From Marthasterias glacialis (taxonomy: Eukaryota > Echinodermata > Asteroidea > Forcipulatida > Asteriidae), in contig OU452240.1 in assembly GCA_911728455.2 (NCBI GenBank), positions 4,721,913 to 4,785,912 on the forward strand: DNA of 64,000 bases. Reading direction: 5' to 3'. Under the pieces are notes generated by a model, which did no database searches, had not been told where the DNA came from, and worked only from the letters and a program-made list of their open reading frames with translations. Numbering within the stretch: the stretch's first letter is position 1; each line of letters starts with the position of its first letter. A program made the translations under genes and the position numbers. Shown here piece by piece: positions 11,701 to 21,575 of this stretch.

Positions 11701-13085
11701 CAGATTAGCACCTAAATAAATAGCAGTGTTAAGCAACTTTCAAATCAGTTGAAAGAGGACTTGAGCTGAGTTCGAACTTGTGGCTGCGGCTGTCGCTAAG
11801 GTGCTGCTATGGGCATCCTACACTTTACTGCATGTCATCGTGGTGATCAAGCTGTAGCAACTAATTCAGAACTGAGCCCAATTTCATAGAGCTGCTTTTA
11901 AAGCACAAAAAGTAGCTAAGCACAACAAAACTATGCATACGAGACCAAGGTTACCAGCCAAAATACTATTCACATGTACAACTTGTGACTGGTATCCTGC
12001 TCATTTTGGTTTAGCAGACAATTGTTAAGCCATATTTTCTACTTAAAGCAGCTCTCTGAAATTGGGCCCCGGCCTAAGGTAGATATGTGGCTAGACGTTC
12101 ACCTGAACCGGACGAAGTTTAACCGTCAAGACATCACAGCCTCTGCTCAAGTAGAATGCTGCGAAGTTATCGAGATGACGTTGCTTCGCAGCGAGCCAGC
12201 TTAGTAGTAACACAAGAGGGCGCTCTTTCGGGGATTTGGTGCCAGCTGCGTTGGCCCTCTGAAGGGACAGATTGGAGTTGATCTTGATGACTGGGATATC
12301 TGGCTTCTGTGATGGAGTACCATAGCAACGCACGATGTTGGGTTGCCATGGAAACTGAAAATTACAAGTTAAAACTTTTTTAAAATTATGCATGAAATTT
12401 CAAGCTTAATTTTCCAACAATGCTCTAACATGTCACATGACCATCAGAAAAATGTCCTGCATCAAAAGTCCCGTGGACACAGATGGCCGCACACAGTTAC
12501 GAGTGGAGTACCCTTCCTCTTCTTAGAGTAGACCCCGTAACTGGGGCGCTGTAACCCTTTTTTTGAAATTTTGACTTGGCTAGTACGACCCTCCCAGTCA
12601 AAATTTCAAAACAAGTAGTACAGCGCCCCAGTTAGAGTTACTGGGTCCACCTTCCTCTACCTCAATAAAGCCTAGAGATTTAAAGCTTGGTTCATCATGT
12701 TCATCTGTTCATACTACAAGCAAATTGCGAAATCTGTCTTTTACTAGGCTTTAGCCATGTCCTCAATAAAAAATTTCAAACTTCTTCATCAAATCGTATA
12801 TTTTAAAGTAAACAACAAAATTTAGCCACCTGTCATCACCTGCCTGTAAACAGCGCCCTCCCCATCAGGGTCATAATTATTATAAACATTACCTTCTATT
12901 TCTACTAGTATTATACTACAAACAGAGGAAGTGTACTGTAAATGAATAACAAATGCCTACGTACATGACGTACAAATATATAAAAATGAATCACCACTAA
13001 TAAATTTAGAAATAATTGCAATATTTACTTCAGCTAAACTTGCTAGACTTGATCGACGAACGCCAAGACCTGCTGCCCGTAACAT
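8701..13085 (-). CDS. DUF829/TMEM53-like alpha/beta-hydrolase, paralogue A
   Basis: Four coding exons on the minus strand: 13029-13085, 12103-12354, 10767-11012 and 8701-9126. All introns are phase 0 with GT-AG ends, and the protein is 326 aa. Residues 1-19 (MLRAAGLGVRRSSLASLAE) form a basic, acid-poor peptide like a mitochondrial presequence. The rest aligns by eye to TMEM53 (DUF829): LLSWLAAKQRHLDNF near 65, HGFSVGG with nucleophile candidate Ser138, IYDSPVD near 170, FYSHTDP (Asp240) and DSPHVSH (His274 or His277). A full Ser-Asp-His set is therefore present. The 326-aa length is close to the family's usual size of about 270-300 plus the leader. No membrane helix is evident. Mitochondrial location and enzymatic activity are inference. 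It is head-to-head with paralogue B, with identical intron positions. Confidence 0.88.
10335..10740 (-). repeat. dispersed repeat family E, copy 1 (intron 3 of hydrolase A)
   Basis: The stretch contains AGCTTTATAACAAATGGCC, GGCAAAAGTCGCCAATGG and the flanking GATCTTTCCACTC. It matches 18980-19245 in reverse orientation, where AAGCTTACATACAAAAAAGC is also shared. Fragments recur as a short tandem array at 42390-42510. Element class is unknown. Confidence 0.65.
11360..11630 (+). mobile_element. tRNA-derived SINE, family 1, truncated copy
   Basis: The B-box-like AAGTTCGAGTCCCAGTC is followed by ATAAAGCCGGAGGTCCC, ACATAAAAGAACCCAGTGCACTTAA and TTCACTCTGGCGTTCCTGGT, in the same order as in the copy at 2690. 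It lies within intron 2 of the hydrolase A gene. Confidence 0.7.
11877..12066. mobile_element. MITE family A (CCCAATTTCATAGAGCTGCT termini), copy 1
   Basis: The 190-bp element has inverted ends: CCCAATTTCATAGAGCTGCT at the left, and the right end reverse-complements to CCCAATTTCAGAGAGCTGCT. The interior contains GGTTACCAGCCAAAATA and TGACTGGTATCCTGCTCATTT. It ends 36 bp from the donor side of hydrolase A exon 2. A better-preserved copy is at 23409-23597, and fragments lie at 40950-41080, 41930-41985, 57858-57965 and 59518-59605. Confidence 0.8.
12531..12647. repeat. 117-nt hairpin-forming inverted repeat
   Basis: The left arm contains TAACTGGGGCGCTGTA and AAATTTTGAC. The right arm contains GTCAAAATTTC, TACAGCGCCCCAGTTA and CTGGGTC. 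The arms pair over most of their length around a small loop. It sits in intron 1 of hydrolase A. It is probably a palindromic MITE or solo element; transcription as a small RNA is not shown. Confidence 0.7.
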
Positions 13086-13208
13086 TTTTACCGCAATTAA
13101 CTATTACTTTGCCACTTTTCGTATTCAACAATATGGAGAAGCTAGAAAGGTGACGCCGCAGATTTAGGTACGGCGTATATTATCCGAATGCACGTTGTAC
13201 GTCACACA

Positions 13209-13236
13209 CGCCGGCCGCGGCCGGCCGCCGGCTGGG
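13209..13236. promoter_or_regulatory. CpG/GGCC-rich palindromic block
   Basis: Sequence of nested CCGG/GGCC/GCCGGC palindromes within an otherwise AT-rich interval, about 125 bp upstream of the hydrolase A start codon. It could be a GC-box-like promoter core or an unmethylated patch. Confidence 0.4.
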
Positions 13237-13521
13237 AATCGGATGATGGCATGCTGCCTGCTAATGCAGCTCATGAAGCGTGCAAGTAAAAAACTTGTTC
13301 CAGTCATTGATGAAATGCCGTCAAGCCACCGCGTTGTGGAAAGTTAGTTGCACAAGAATTTTCAAGTTACTGCAAATAGAAAATTACTCTTTAAGTCGTA
13401 ATTTTAAATAGTTAAAATCCTATACCAAACAATTTATGAGTGAAATAAACGAAAAAATTAAAACATTTTCTTATCTGTTAAATTAAAGACATTGTGCAAG
13501 TTTATTTTTTTCGGGTATAGG

Positions 13522-13535
13522 CAACAGAGGGCGCT
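13522..13535 (+). promoter_or_regulatory. CTCF-like motif CAACAGAGGGCGCT
   Basis: This matches the AG-(A/G)-GGGCGC core of the known CTCF consensus. The identical 14-mer occurs in the SAMM50/LIN7 interval at 32839-32852. Binding is not shown, and a repeat origin is possible because near-matches (GAGGGC/TGC) occur elsewhere in the window. Confidence 0.3.
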
Positions 13536-13654
13536 CGTTGGATTTCTTTTCTTGGGTTAAGGCCACAGACATTAGGTTCTTTATGTCTGTGGTTAAGGCC
13601 CCAAATAAAATTAAATAGTTTTATTCCACAATTCCCTAGATTAGAATTCCAAAC

Positions 13655-16143
13655 ATGCTACGGATAGCAGTAAATGCTGGAGTAAGGAGGGCCAGTTCGG
13701 GTAGCCTGGTGGTAGAGGTCAGTAAGTAGATTCAGATTGAGTAAATAATTATATACAAATTACAAGTACAACCCTCATCACCTCCACCCAGCCAGACTTG
13801 ACCACTATGCATTGATGCATTATTTGAAATAACCCCACCCCGATCCCACACATAATTTATGGTTGCATTACGGAGATGTCACTGGTTTCCGATCGACACC
13901 TATTATTGGAAATGATCTGAATCCCACAATCACTAGGGTTATACAATGAATTACAAACAAATAAATAATTCAGTCACACTTTGTTTTGACTCCCTTGACT
14001 TTTTGAGCATGTTGAGAGAAGTTCTGATCTAACGTTCATCCCTATCTCATTGCTTAATATTAGGCCTATATTGTCATGATTGTAAATTGTAGCACAAGAA
14101 AATGAGTGCCCCCCCCCCCTCTACAGTCCAGGCAGTACACTCACCAGCCCAAAACTAGAGTCTGACCCGAACCTTGTTAATGTTAAAAATGACTGATACC
14201 ACTTTTTTCTTTTTTGTCCTCTTTTCTTTTGGCAGGCACCATGGCAGGCAAGCAGCATGAGACTGTATGGCACTGCCCCTCAAGGGAATCCAGCCCCGCC
14301 CCTTATAAAGATCACCCCTAACTTGTCGCTACAAAAGGCAACACTTTCCGAGGGAGAACAATCCAAACAGCGCCCTCTTGTGTTAGTACTAAGTTGGCTT
14401 CTAGCCAAGCAGCGACATCTTGACAACTTTGTCAAGTTTTACACAAATCGAGGATGTGATGTTTTGACTGTGAGAATTCAACCATTGCAGGTACCCAGCC
14501 GCTTTGTCTTGTTCCCCGTTTGCAATCACAATCCTAAATGCTGATTCTTATTCCACCTTAATGGGACCAGATTATAATTTTCTTTTCAGCCTCGGTTTGG
14601 TTACATTGATTTGATTGGAAAATGAAGTACGGTACCAGACCTGTCAATCTAGATAAAGCTTCCAGCTATTTTGTAGTTTTAACACTTTAGTATTTTTCAT
14701 AGGTTCTTGCTATAATAAAAAAAAACCTGGTCTAACTGTTGGTGTACAATGTAAAAGCACTAATAAGTTTTGTTATTGTTGTTATTTTTGTGAACCAACA
14801 ACTCTCAAGTTCTCTTTTCAAATTTTGGTATTCAGATCATGCTGCCAACCAAAGGATCGCAAGTCATTGCGAGAGAGGTCGTCAAGTTTCTTCAGAGCAC
14901 AGAAGTCCGTGACCGTAAGATCCTAATCCACAGCTTCTCCGTCGGTGGGTACCAGTACAGCGAGATCCTGCAGCAGATGATGGCGGTACAGTCGGATTCA
15001 CAGGAGATCACTGGCCGAATCATCGGCCAGATTTACGACAGTCCGGTAGATCTGAACGAAGTCTCCATTGGAATGTCAAAGGTAAAACTTGAGTCAAAAT
15101 TTCCTCTTTTCTTTTATTATGTATATATTTAATTTGTTTTAAAATCCTTCTGGCAATGAAACTAAGGCATTCTGAAAAGTGGCTACCACTGTTACTCGGT
15201 AATCTTGAGATCTGTGTGGAGAAGACGATGAAGAAATGTTCAGTTTTGTGGGAGGAAACACCCAAATAGGGAAAAACTCACTTTAGAGACTGAAAACCTG
15301 ATGCATGTAAAAAGCTCTGGCCCAAGGTGGGATTTTAACCGAGATCCATAGAGGTGAAATGCACGGAAAGCTAGCACTAATCCAACCTGATCATCACATG
15401 GACCAGGCAGGTAACAAATTGACTGGCCATAACTGACTGAGGTCTGTGTCTCTCTGAATTGTACTTTTTCGTGTCAGTGCAACAAGGTGGTACCCCTCCT
15501 AAATGGGGTGTCGTGGCCGAGCGAATAAGAACACTTTTAGAGGTTGTATCTCGCTTAAAATATCCCTGATGTACAATGGACGGCAAGGACTGAAGTTGTT
15601 GCACAGTGTGTTCACGCGAGATACGACTTTGTCGCAGAATCGAGTTACGACCTCGATACACTAACACAACGATTTAAAATTACAATTTTTTTTTCCTAAA
15701 CTACTTCCTTCTCTAAACAGGCTCTATTAAAGAACTCACTTCTACAGAAGACAATGCAAAAGAGTATAGATGGGTACCTAAAGGTCATGCATAAACCGGT
15801 CACACAGCACTACCAAAAGAGTTCAGAGGTTTTCTTCCACAACCCAGTCTCCGCCCCTTCCCTCTTCTTCTACTCCCACAGTGATGTGGTAGCCACGGCG
15901 GACGCCAGCCAGCGTGCCATCGCGTCCCTCCAGAACAAGATGGGGCACAAGAACATCTACAGCAAGTCTTTCCAGGATTCCCCCCATGTCAGTCACATGT
16001 ACAAGCATCGGGATGAATATATGGGCACCTTGAACGCTTTCCTAAGCAAAGTGGAATACTTCAAGGAGGCCTCAGAAGAGCACAAGGAGCTTCCGGATCT
16101 TGTCGGTGAAGAAATGAGGGGGAAAGAGGTCGAAATGTACTGA
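13655..16143 (+). CDS. DUF829/TMEM53-like alpha/beta-hydrolase, paralogue B
   Basis: Four coding exons: 13655-13717, 14236-14490, 14836-15081 and 15721-16143. All junctions are phase 0 with GT-AG ends, and the protein is 328 aa. Exon 1 encodes a basic leader (MLRIAVNAGVRRASSGSL...) like that of paralogue A. After it both proteins share PWQ, then VLSWLLAKQRHLDNF, IYDSPVDL, FYSHSD (Asp243) and DSPHVSHMYKHRDEY (His277 or His280). The nucleophile motif is HSFSVGG (Ser141), so the residue two before Ser is Ser rather than the Gly of paralogue A. The start was chosen because this ATG opens an exon whose donor matches the phase and whose peptide matches paralogue A. The substrate is unknown. Sequence divergence and identical intron phases point to an old inverted duplication. 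Confidence 0.88.
15140..15400 (-). mobile_element. SINE family 3 fragment (intron 3 of hydrolase B)
   Basis: In reverse orientation it carries the tail features of the copy at 56345: a GGTTTTCAGTC-like segment, the CATTTCTTC(G/A)TC(A/T)TCTTC segment, and the GGTTTCATTxCCAGAA tail. It is diverged and has lost its head. Confidence 0.5.
15505..15675 (+). mobile_element. tRNA-headed repeat fragment
   Basis: The start GTGTCGTGGCCGAGCGAATAAGAAC resembles a Leu/Ser tRNA A-box region. The following sequence differs from SINE family 1. It is probably a truncated SINE head, 45 bp before exon 4 of hydrolase B. Confidence 0.4.
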
Positions 16144-17742
16144 GAAGACAAGTTGAATATCTAGGATAGTTAAGCATTTGGATTTTTCACGAGGCCTAGC
16201 AGGGGCGTCTTCAAAACCACAGCTTCAGCTTTGTCTCTGGCTTAGGCTTCATTTGCCTGTTTGAAGTTGAAAGTGTATGCTTTCAAAATTAATGACAGAG
16301 CCGAAGCCAAAGCCGTGGTTTCTAAAAGGGTCTTTGTTCACTAAACAATATTCCGGCAAAAATAATTATGGCTTTTCCTTGTTAAAGTGTAGGTAGGCCC
16401 TTCATTAAGTAGGCAGCAGAGAAGTGCATGATGCAGATTTTGTTACTGTAGAAATGACGGCTCCGGCAGCGGCTGTGGGCAGATCCCTGAAAGGACCAAT
16501 GATTTTTCACAATGTTTAATGTCAATGACGCAGCCAGAAGCCATAGCCGTAGCTGAAGTTGATTGAATCAGACACAGCCAACATGTATGTAATCCTCAAT
16601 GAACCAAACTGGAGATATTGGGAAAATAGTTTTGGGCCTTTTTTGTGACAGAATTCAAAGGTGTTTATTGCTAAAGAGTAAACGGGGAGCATGACACGGA
16701 TGATAGCAGGGCCCAATATCATGGCTCTGCTTACAACAGAATTCTGCGCTTACGGCGCCCTTTAAAAAGCACACGATTCTATGGGCTGTAAGCACAGAAT
16801 TCCGCGGTAAGCAGAGCCATGAAATTGGGCCAGGTCTTGTACATGTATGTAACTTTTCTGTGACACAACTTAAATTTATAAAAAGTATTTATTAACTTAA
16901 CATCACAACTGTCGTTTACGATTCATCTCATAAACGTAATACAAACTTAATCTGTATGACTGTGATCTGTTTTTGCTAAAGCCTCAATTATTACCAAAGC
17001 GTTATATTTTTGTAAAAATACAAATATTTGCTTTAGAATTATTTGTCACTTTTATAAAAATTGCATTTACAGCTTCTAGTGTGGGAAAAGCTGGTTGCCT
17101 GTCAGCGGAAATGATATCATAGTACATGTACACCAGGGTGAAAAGTTACCCTGTATGCCTATTCTTGCATTTCATGGTATTCCTTTTGTTACCACCAGAA
17201 TTTTTTGAGCTGGTAGGAGACCATTAATGTACTGTGCTATGTTAAACAACAGCAGAGACCTAATTATCATATATGATTTACACTGGTAGCCAAATGGCAT
17301 TGAATCGTTGGAACTTTCAATACAATACCTGTACATACACTGGGCTTTTATATAGCGCCATTTCATTTAGATTACAGCGCATTAGCACAAGACAAAAGCA
17401 TTGCAATTAATAACACAAATTAATTAACGAAAGCAATTTACAAAACAAAACTATAGAAACAGATTTTTTCAAAGTGTTTTCCTGAAAATTGGCAGTGAAC
17501 TTGAGGTGCGTATCGAGATAACCCATGGTTTATTATTACAAGAATAATGTGGATTTGGTTGTCTCCACACTAATGGTTACAAATCTCTAAAACTTTAAGT
17601 AAGGCATGGGAGGGTGACTTAAAACATGTAAAAATAAGTTGTGTAATTCATCCTAGTTTATCCTGTACACTCCATTGATGTGAGTAAATGGTTCTTACAA
17701 AACAAACACTAATATGGATATCTAATTATTTACAGGTCCATT
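16144..17742. other. 3' flank of hydrolase B and intergenic DNA
   Basis: This presumably includes the 3' UTR of the hydrolase B gene, whose end is not placed. It contains the hairpin at 16711-16830 and GCAGAGCCGAAGCC-like degenerate repeats near 16250-16560. No exon was recognised. Confidence 0.45.
16711..16830. repeat. 120-bp palindromic MITE / hairpin
   Basis: The left 24 bp (GCCCAATATCATGGCTCTGC...) and the right 24 bp are inverted copies with a single mismatch. The interior arms (CAGAATTCTGCGCTTACGG against CTGTAAGCACAGAATTC) also pair. A half copy, ATGGCTCTGCTTACCACA, lies at 9216-9235 within hydrolase A intron 3. The shared CCCAAT..TCAT terminus suggests kinship with MITE family A. Confidence 0.8.
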
Positions 17743-18126
17743 TAAAGGCAAAGTATACCTTTGGTTTTTGGAACCGTACATTTGCCTTAATGCTATATAA
17801 TTGTAGATATAACCTGTGTAAATTTCAGTTCAAAAGGTGGCAGCGTTTTTGAGATACCGCCAAAAATCTGGAGCGGTTGTGCTCACGCAGAAGAAGTATC
17901 TGTCATGGAAATACACATTCTGAGAACCGTTACGGCCATAACGCTTCTCAGTTTCAAATTTTGGGGAGATAAAAAGTGATGTATTTTTCCATTACTGCAG
18001 TACTTCGAAGTGAAACGTTTCTCAAAATGCATTATACTATCCAAAGCTGCTGTACTTCTTACCAAGTGAGTGATAATTGCCATAAATGTTCAGAGTCATT
18101 ACCAAACGTATACAGACCCTTTAAAA
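17743..18126 (+). mobile_element. MITE family D, copy 2
   Basis: The left end is TTTAAAGGCAAAGTATAC and the right end is GTATACAGACCCTTTAAA, inverted with mismatches. Interior landmarks are GTTTTTGAGATACCGCC and CTGGAGCGGTTGTGCTCACGC. The opposite-orientation copy is at 6911-7265. Confidence 0.7.
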
Positions 18127-18489
18127 GGTGTAACGTTCATGACAGGGACAGACAGAATGGACAGGAAAGTGAACTTAGAACACATTTTTTAAACCTAAAT
18201 TTGTTCAATGTACACCCTTAACATTTAATGATTGTAGACCAAGTCATACTTCCCTTAGATTATTATTATACCATGTTTCCTTTTTACTTTTGCAACCATT
18301 AGTGTGGACAGACCCATTTACAAGGCAGAATACAAAGACTACACCTTAAATTTACAAACTAATGAAAACGACAATTATTTTAAGGAAGCATACTGAGTCC
18401 GTCTTCCACAGGAAAATTGCACCAAGTGTGAATAGAGCGTGTGAAAAGAGTTATGTTATTGAAAATTTTACATGAAGATGCAAAACATT

Positions 18490-18725
18490 GTAGCATGTCA
18501 TGGCCGACTGGTTTAGCACTCCAAATTCTGTTGGTAAAGTGGTCGCACTTGCAGTGTGGGTTTGATTCCCAGTCATGACACCTGTGTCCTTTAGCAAGAC
18601 ACTTAACTTGCTTCTCTTCTCCCAGGAGTAAATGGGTACATGTGAGGGCAGAGATGGTTCAGATGTTAGTTTATCTTTGTGACTACATACTAGGCAGCCC
18701 AACTTGGCCTCCCAAGGGTGCTGAC
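18490..18725 (+). mobile_element. tRNA-derived SINE, family 1, copy
   Basis: Head ATGGCCGACTGGTTTAGC, B box GGGTTTGATTCCCAGTC, then ATGACACCTGTGTCCTTTAG, GCAAGACACTTAACTTGC and the TTCTCCCAGGAGTAAATGGG body. This is the copy that best preserves the middle region. Confidence 0.75.
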
Positions 18726-18979
18726 TAGGAAAGAATATTAACGTCCATTTTTATGTTAAAAACTTTTTATGAAAATGTTTCGAGCGTGTATAAACAATTG
18801 TAATGATGCACTGTAAATTTTTAACTGTTGTTTTTTTTGAACAAAATTATTTTTGTATTGAAATATTTTTTAGTGGTTATTTGGGGATGGTTATTTGTTA
18901 TTCATTCAAAAAAAAAAGACTGAAAGTATTTACCCTCCTTTACTTCGTAGAGTTTAGATATTATTATTCTTGTTTAACC

Positions 18980-19250
18980 CTTTCCTTACTTATGTTGACT
19001 GCACTCATACCCCCTCTTCTTTGCCATTGGCGACTTTTGTCGCCCAAGCTTACATACAAAAAAGCACTCAAGCCTGAGCACAAAGGCCATTTATTACAAA
19101 GCTGTAGTTTTGTCCATGTTCATCCTCCAAACCCAAGCTAACAATGGTTGGAAAGAGAAAGATCTGACCTTTCCAACAGCGGTAAAATAAGATAATGTTG
19201 CTATTATGCAATCCCTTTAAATTGGAGTGGAAAGATCCGAAATGTCAAGC
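18980..19250 (+). repeat. dispersed repeat family E, copy 2
   Basis: CACTCATACCCCCTCTTC, GGCGACTTTTGTCGCC and AAGCTTACATACAAAAAAGC, then an ATTTATTACAAAGCTGTAG segment matching 10335-10740 inverted, and fragments at 42390-42510. Confidence 0.65.
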
Positions 19251-19919
19251 TACTGCCGAGTGCCATATGGTTGTGTGTAAAAAAATGTAATACAGAACGT
19301 AATCGCCAAATGTAATCTGGACTATTCACGGAGTGATTATATTCTGCGACAATGCACAAAACGAAATGCATTCAGTATTTGTTTTATGCATGGAGGTAGA
19401 TTGTTCTATGTAACTTATTCATAGATCCTTGTCAGTTAAATTTTATTCACAATAAACAAAGTAGATTCCGAAACTCGTCCAGCCCACACTCTGAAAATTC
19501 TAAAAACCCTAAACAAAGACAATTCGATGAAGACACCAATTTCCAGTTGTCTGCTGTGTCACGACCTTGCCTTGTTTGGAAAAAAAGGCAGGGAATGATT
19601 ATTTGGGAAATGACACTAAATAGCGTCCAATAAATTGTCCATATTGGACTCCAATATTAACGTTTTGAGCGTCACGGCAGTATACAATTGTATACATGGC
19701 AAAATAAAGGATGACACGTGACATGTGTTCTTCCAATCAAATGACAAGGATCTGTGTGTGTGGTATATAATATTATTTAGTTTCAATTAAAAACTTCATC
19801 CTAAAAAAAAACCCAAAAGAATTGCAGCTATGATCTTTAAAGCATGTATCATGTTTCAGAAGATTTTCTGAGCTACCAAACCTGTGCCTGTGAGCTAGTG
19901 GAGAATTTTTTTGCAATTT
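19251..19919. other. intergenic, nothing recognised
   Basis: AT-rich sequence without exon-like structure or clear repeats. Confidence 0.4.
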
Positions 19920-20340
19920 TAATAATAATAAAAATAGTAATATATTTTTAATATGTGCACAAACCGATCAAGTCGACAATGAAATGAGCTGTTTAAGTAA
20001 ATGAGACTTGAGGATGGTTTTTAAGGTGTTAATGAATGATGATTGGCAAAGTGGAACAGGGAGCTTGTTCCAAATAAAAGGAGCAGCTTTGGCGAAAGCA
20101 CGGTCTCCGTAGCAAGTTGTTCTGGTTTGTGGTTCAGCAAGCATGTATGTTCATCTGTTCATAAAGACCTGAGATGACGAGTGGTTAGTTTGATGGTAAG
20201 GGGTTCTTGAAGGTACCCAGGGGCACGACAATGGGTAATCTTGAACCCTGTAAGGCAGATCTTGAAAATGATTCTTTTGGCGACAGGGAGCTAATGTAGT
20301 TGCCGACCCGAGTTTAGATCTGATAATGCAAACAATTTGT
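19920..20340 (+). repeat. old dispersed repeat with GGGAGCTTGTTCCA motif
   Basis: The order TTTTAAGGTGTTAATGAATG, GGGAGCTTGTTCCA, GGAGCAGC, GGTCTCC, then GGCGACAGGGAGCTAATGTAG resembles a repeat type I recall from several metazoan genomes. The class is not certain. No intact frame. Confidence 0.35.
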
Positions 20341-20439
20341 ATCATGTTTATGAGTGTGTGTTGTGCATGCTTCAGTAAAAGTAATTAAACAAGCAATTTG
20401 TGTTGTGATAATAGGAGACGCTGGATTGCTATAGTTGGC

Positions 20440-20640
20440 AGTGGACAAACAAGATAAATTCCATCGCAGGCTTGTATGCTTTGTTCTTTAAAGGGCAAGG
20501 GCACCAAGGCATTTTCTCCTTGGTAAAGGGCACCTCCATGAGGACATTGTAAATTTCTATCGGAACATGTCAAGCGCACAAAGGCAACAACCAGGGGCAA
20601 TTGCCTGCCTTCATTGCATCTGTGAAGGATCAGGCCTGCG
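20440..20640 (+). repeat. dispersed repeat family F (AAGGGCAAGGG...CAATTGCCTG)
   Basis: AAAGGGCAAGGGCACC, TTCTATCGGAACATGTCAA, ACAACCAGGGGCAATTGCCTG and GAAGGATCAGGCC are shared in the same order with 42710-42830 and, more weakly, 38030-38320 (same strand) and 58130-58225 (reverse). Confidence 0.55.
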
Positions 20641-21467
20641 GATTGTTTACGAGCTTGTGCATATTTCTGAAAAGAATGGATTTGCCTGGCAAGTCTGCTG
20701 CCTCGTAGAGTCCCCTACAGTATGGTGTCATAATACAGTCATTGACTTCAACCACAGAGCTATGCTTCGACTGTCTATTACGTGCTGGTCCCTTATTAAC
20801 TGTGTACAATCATCTGTAAGTAAATAGGAACAAATAAAACAAAAACTAAAATCTGATTTCTCTGCTTTCATTCCAAATATCGTTTTTATTTCTTGATATC
20901 GGCACGTAATCAAAGTTTTAACAAAGACGTCAAAATCTGACACATTTTTTTTTATAGCAACACAGTTTGGATATTTCAACAAATAAAGGTGTGGCAATAG
21001 AAGGGGGTGAGGGTGGAGAGGGGGGGAGGTTCTAAAAAAGAAATGTTGCCCTATTTAATATTCCTCTTTGATAATACACTCTGGTTCTTCACAGAACCAC
21101 CAAAGAACCACCACTACACACAAAGAGATCATCTATCCACATGGTAATCACACGCAAACCTTTTCTTATTGTATTTTAATTTACACCATGTCCAATTAAA
21201 GCTTCAAATCTTACTCCTCTTTGAGTTTGATGATGTCTCATTACAAATAAAGACTGATAGCCAAAAGTTCTTGGATATTTATGGGCAGGCAGACCACTGC
21301 CTAGTTTTTGTGGAGGTCTTCCATTTTGTTCACCTAGGCCTAACAATATCAACGGGGCGAGAGTCAATGCCGACAAAAGGTGTGAAACGAGGATGCAAAT
21401 TTCAGGAGGTTGATCGGAGTGTTGGCACTGCCACCCTTTGGTAACCCCTAGAGTCAACCTGTTAATA
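20641..21467. other. intergenic, nothing firm
   Basis: No exon was recognised. A G-rich stretch lies at 21003-21035, and a fragment near 21075-21110 (GGTTCTTCACAGAACC) resembles that at 22595-22620. Confidence 0.35.
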
Positions 21468-21575
21468 AGTGATGATGTTTTGGAGTCGGAAGTGCAATGT
21501 AAACAAATGGTATACATACATTGTACATGAACATTCGTGTTACACTGCACTTCCAGCTCCAAAAACATCATCACT
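21468..21575. repeat. 108-nt hairpin-forming inverted repeat
   Basis: The left arm (AGTGATGATGTTTTGGAG..., ending GCAATGTAA) and the right arm (TTACACTGCACTTCC..., ending ATCATCACT) are about 36 nt each. They match in reverse complement except for about four differences, around a roughly 36-nt loop. Non-coding; it may be a solo palindromic MITE or a hairpin RNA. Confidence 0.75.

Larger units (their letters stand above)
13086..13654. promoter_or_regulatory. putative bidirectional promoter between the two hydrolase paralogues
   Basis: 569 bp separate the two divergent start codons (13085 on minus, 13655 on plus). The interval contains a CpG-dense GGCCGCGGCCGG block at about 13209-13236 and the motif CAACAGAGGGCGCT at 13522-13535. 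No TATA box is placed convincingly. Five-prime UTRs must lie inside it unless extra non-coding exons exist. Promoter function is inferred from layout. Confidence 0.55.
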
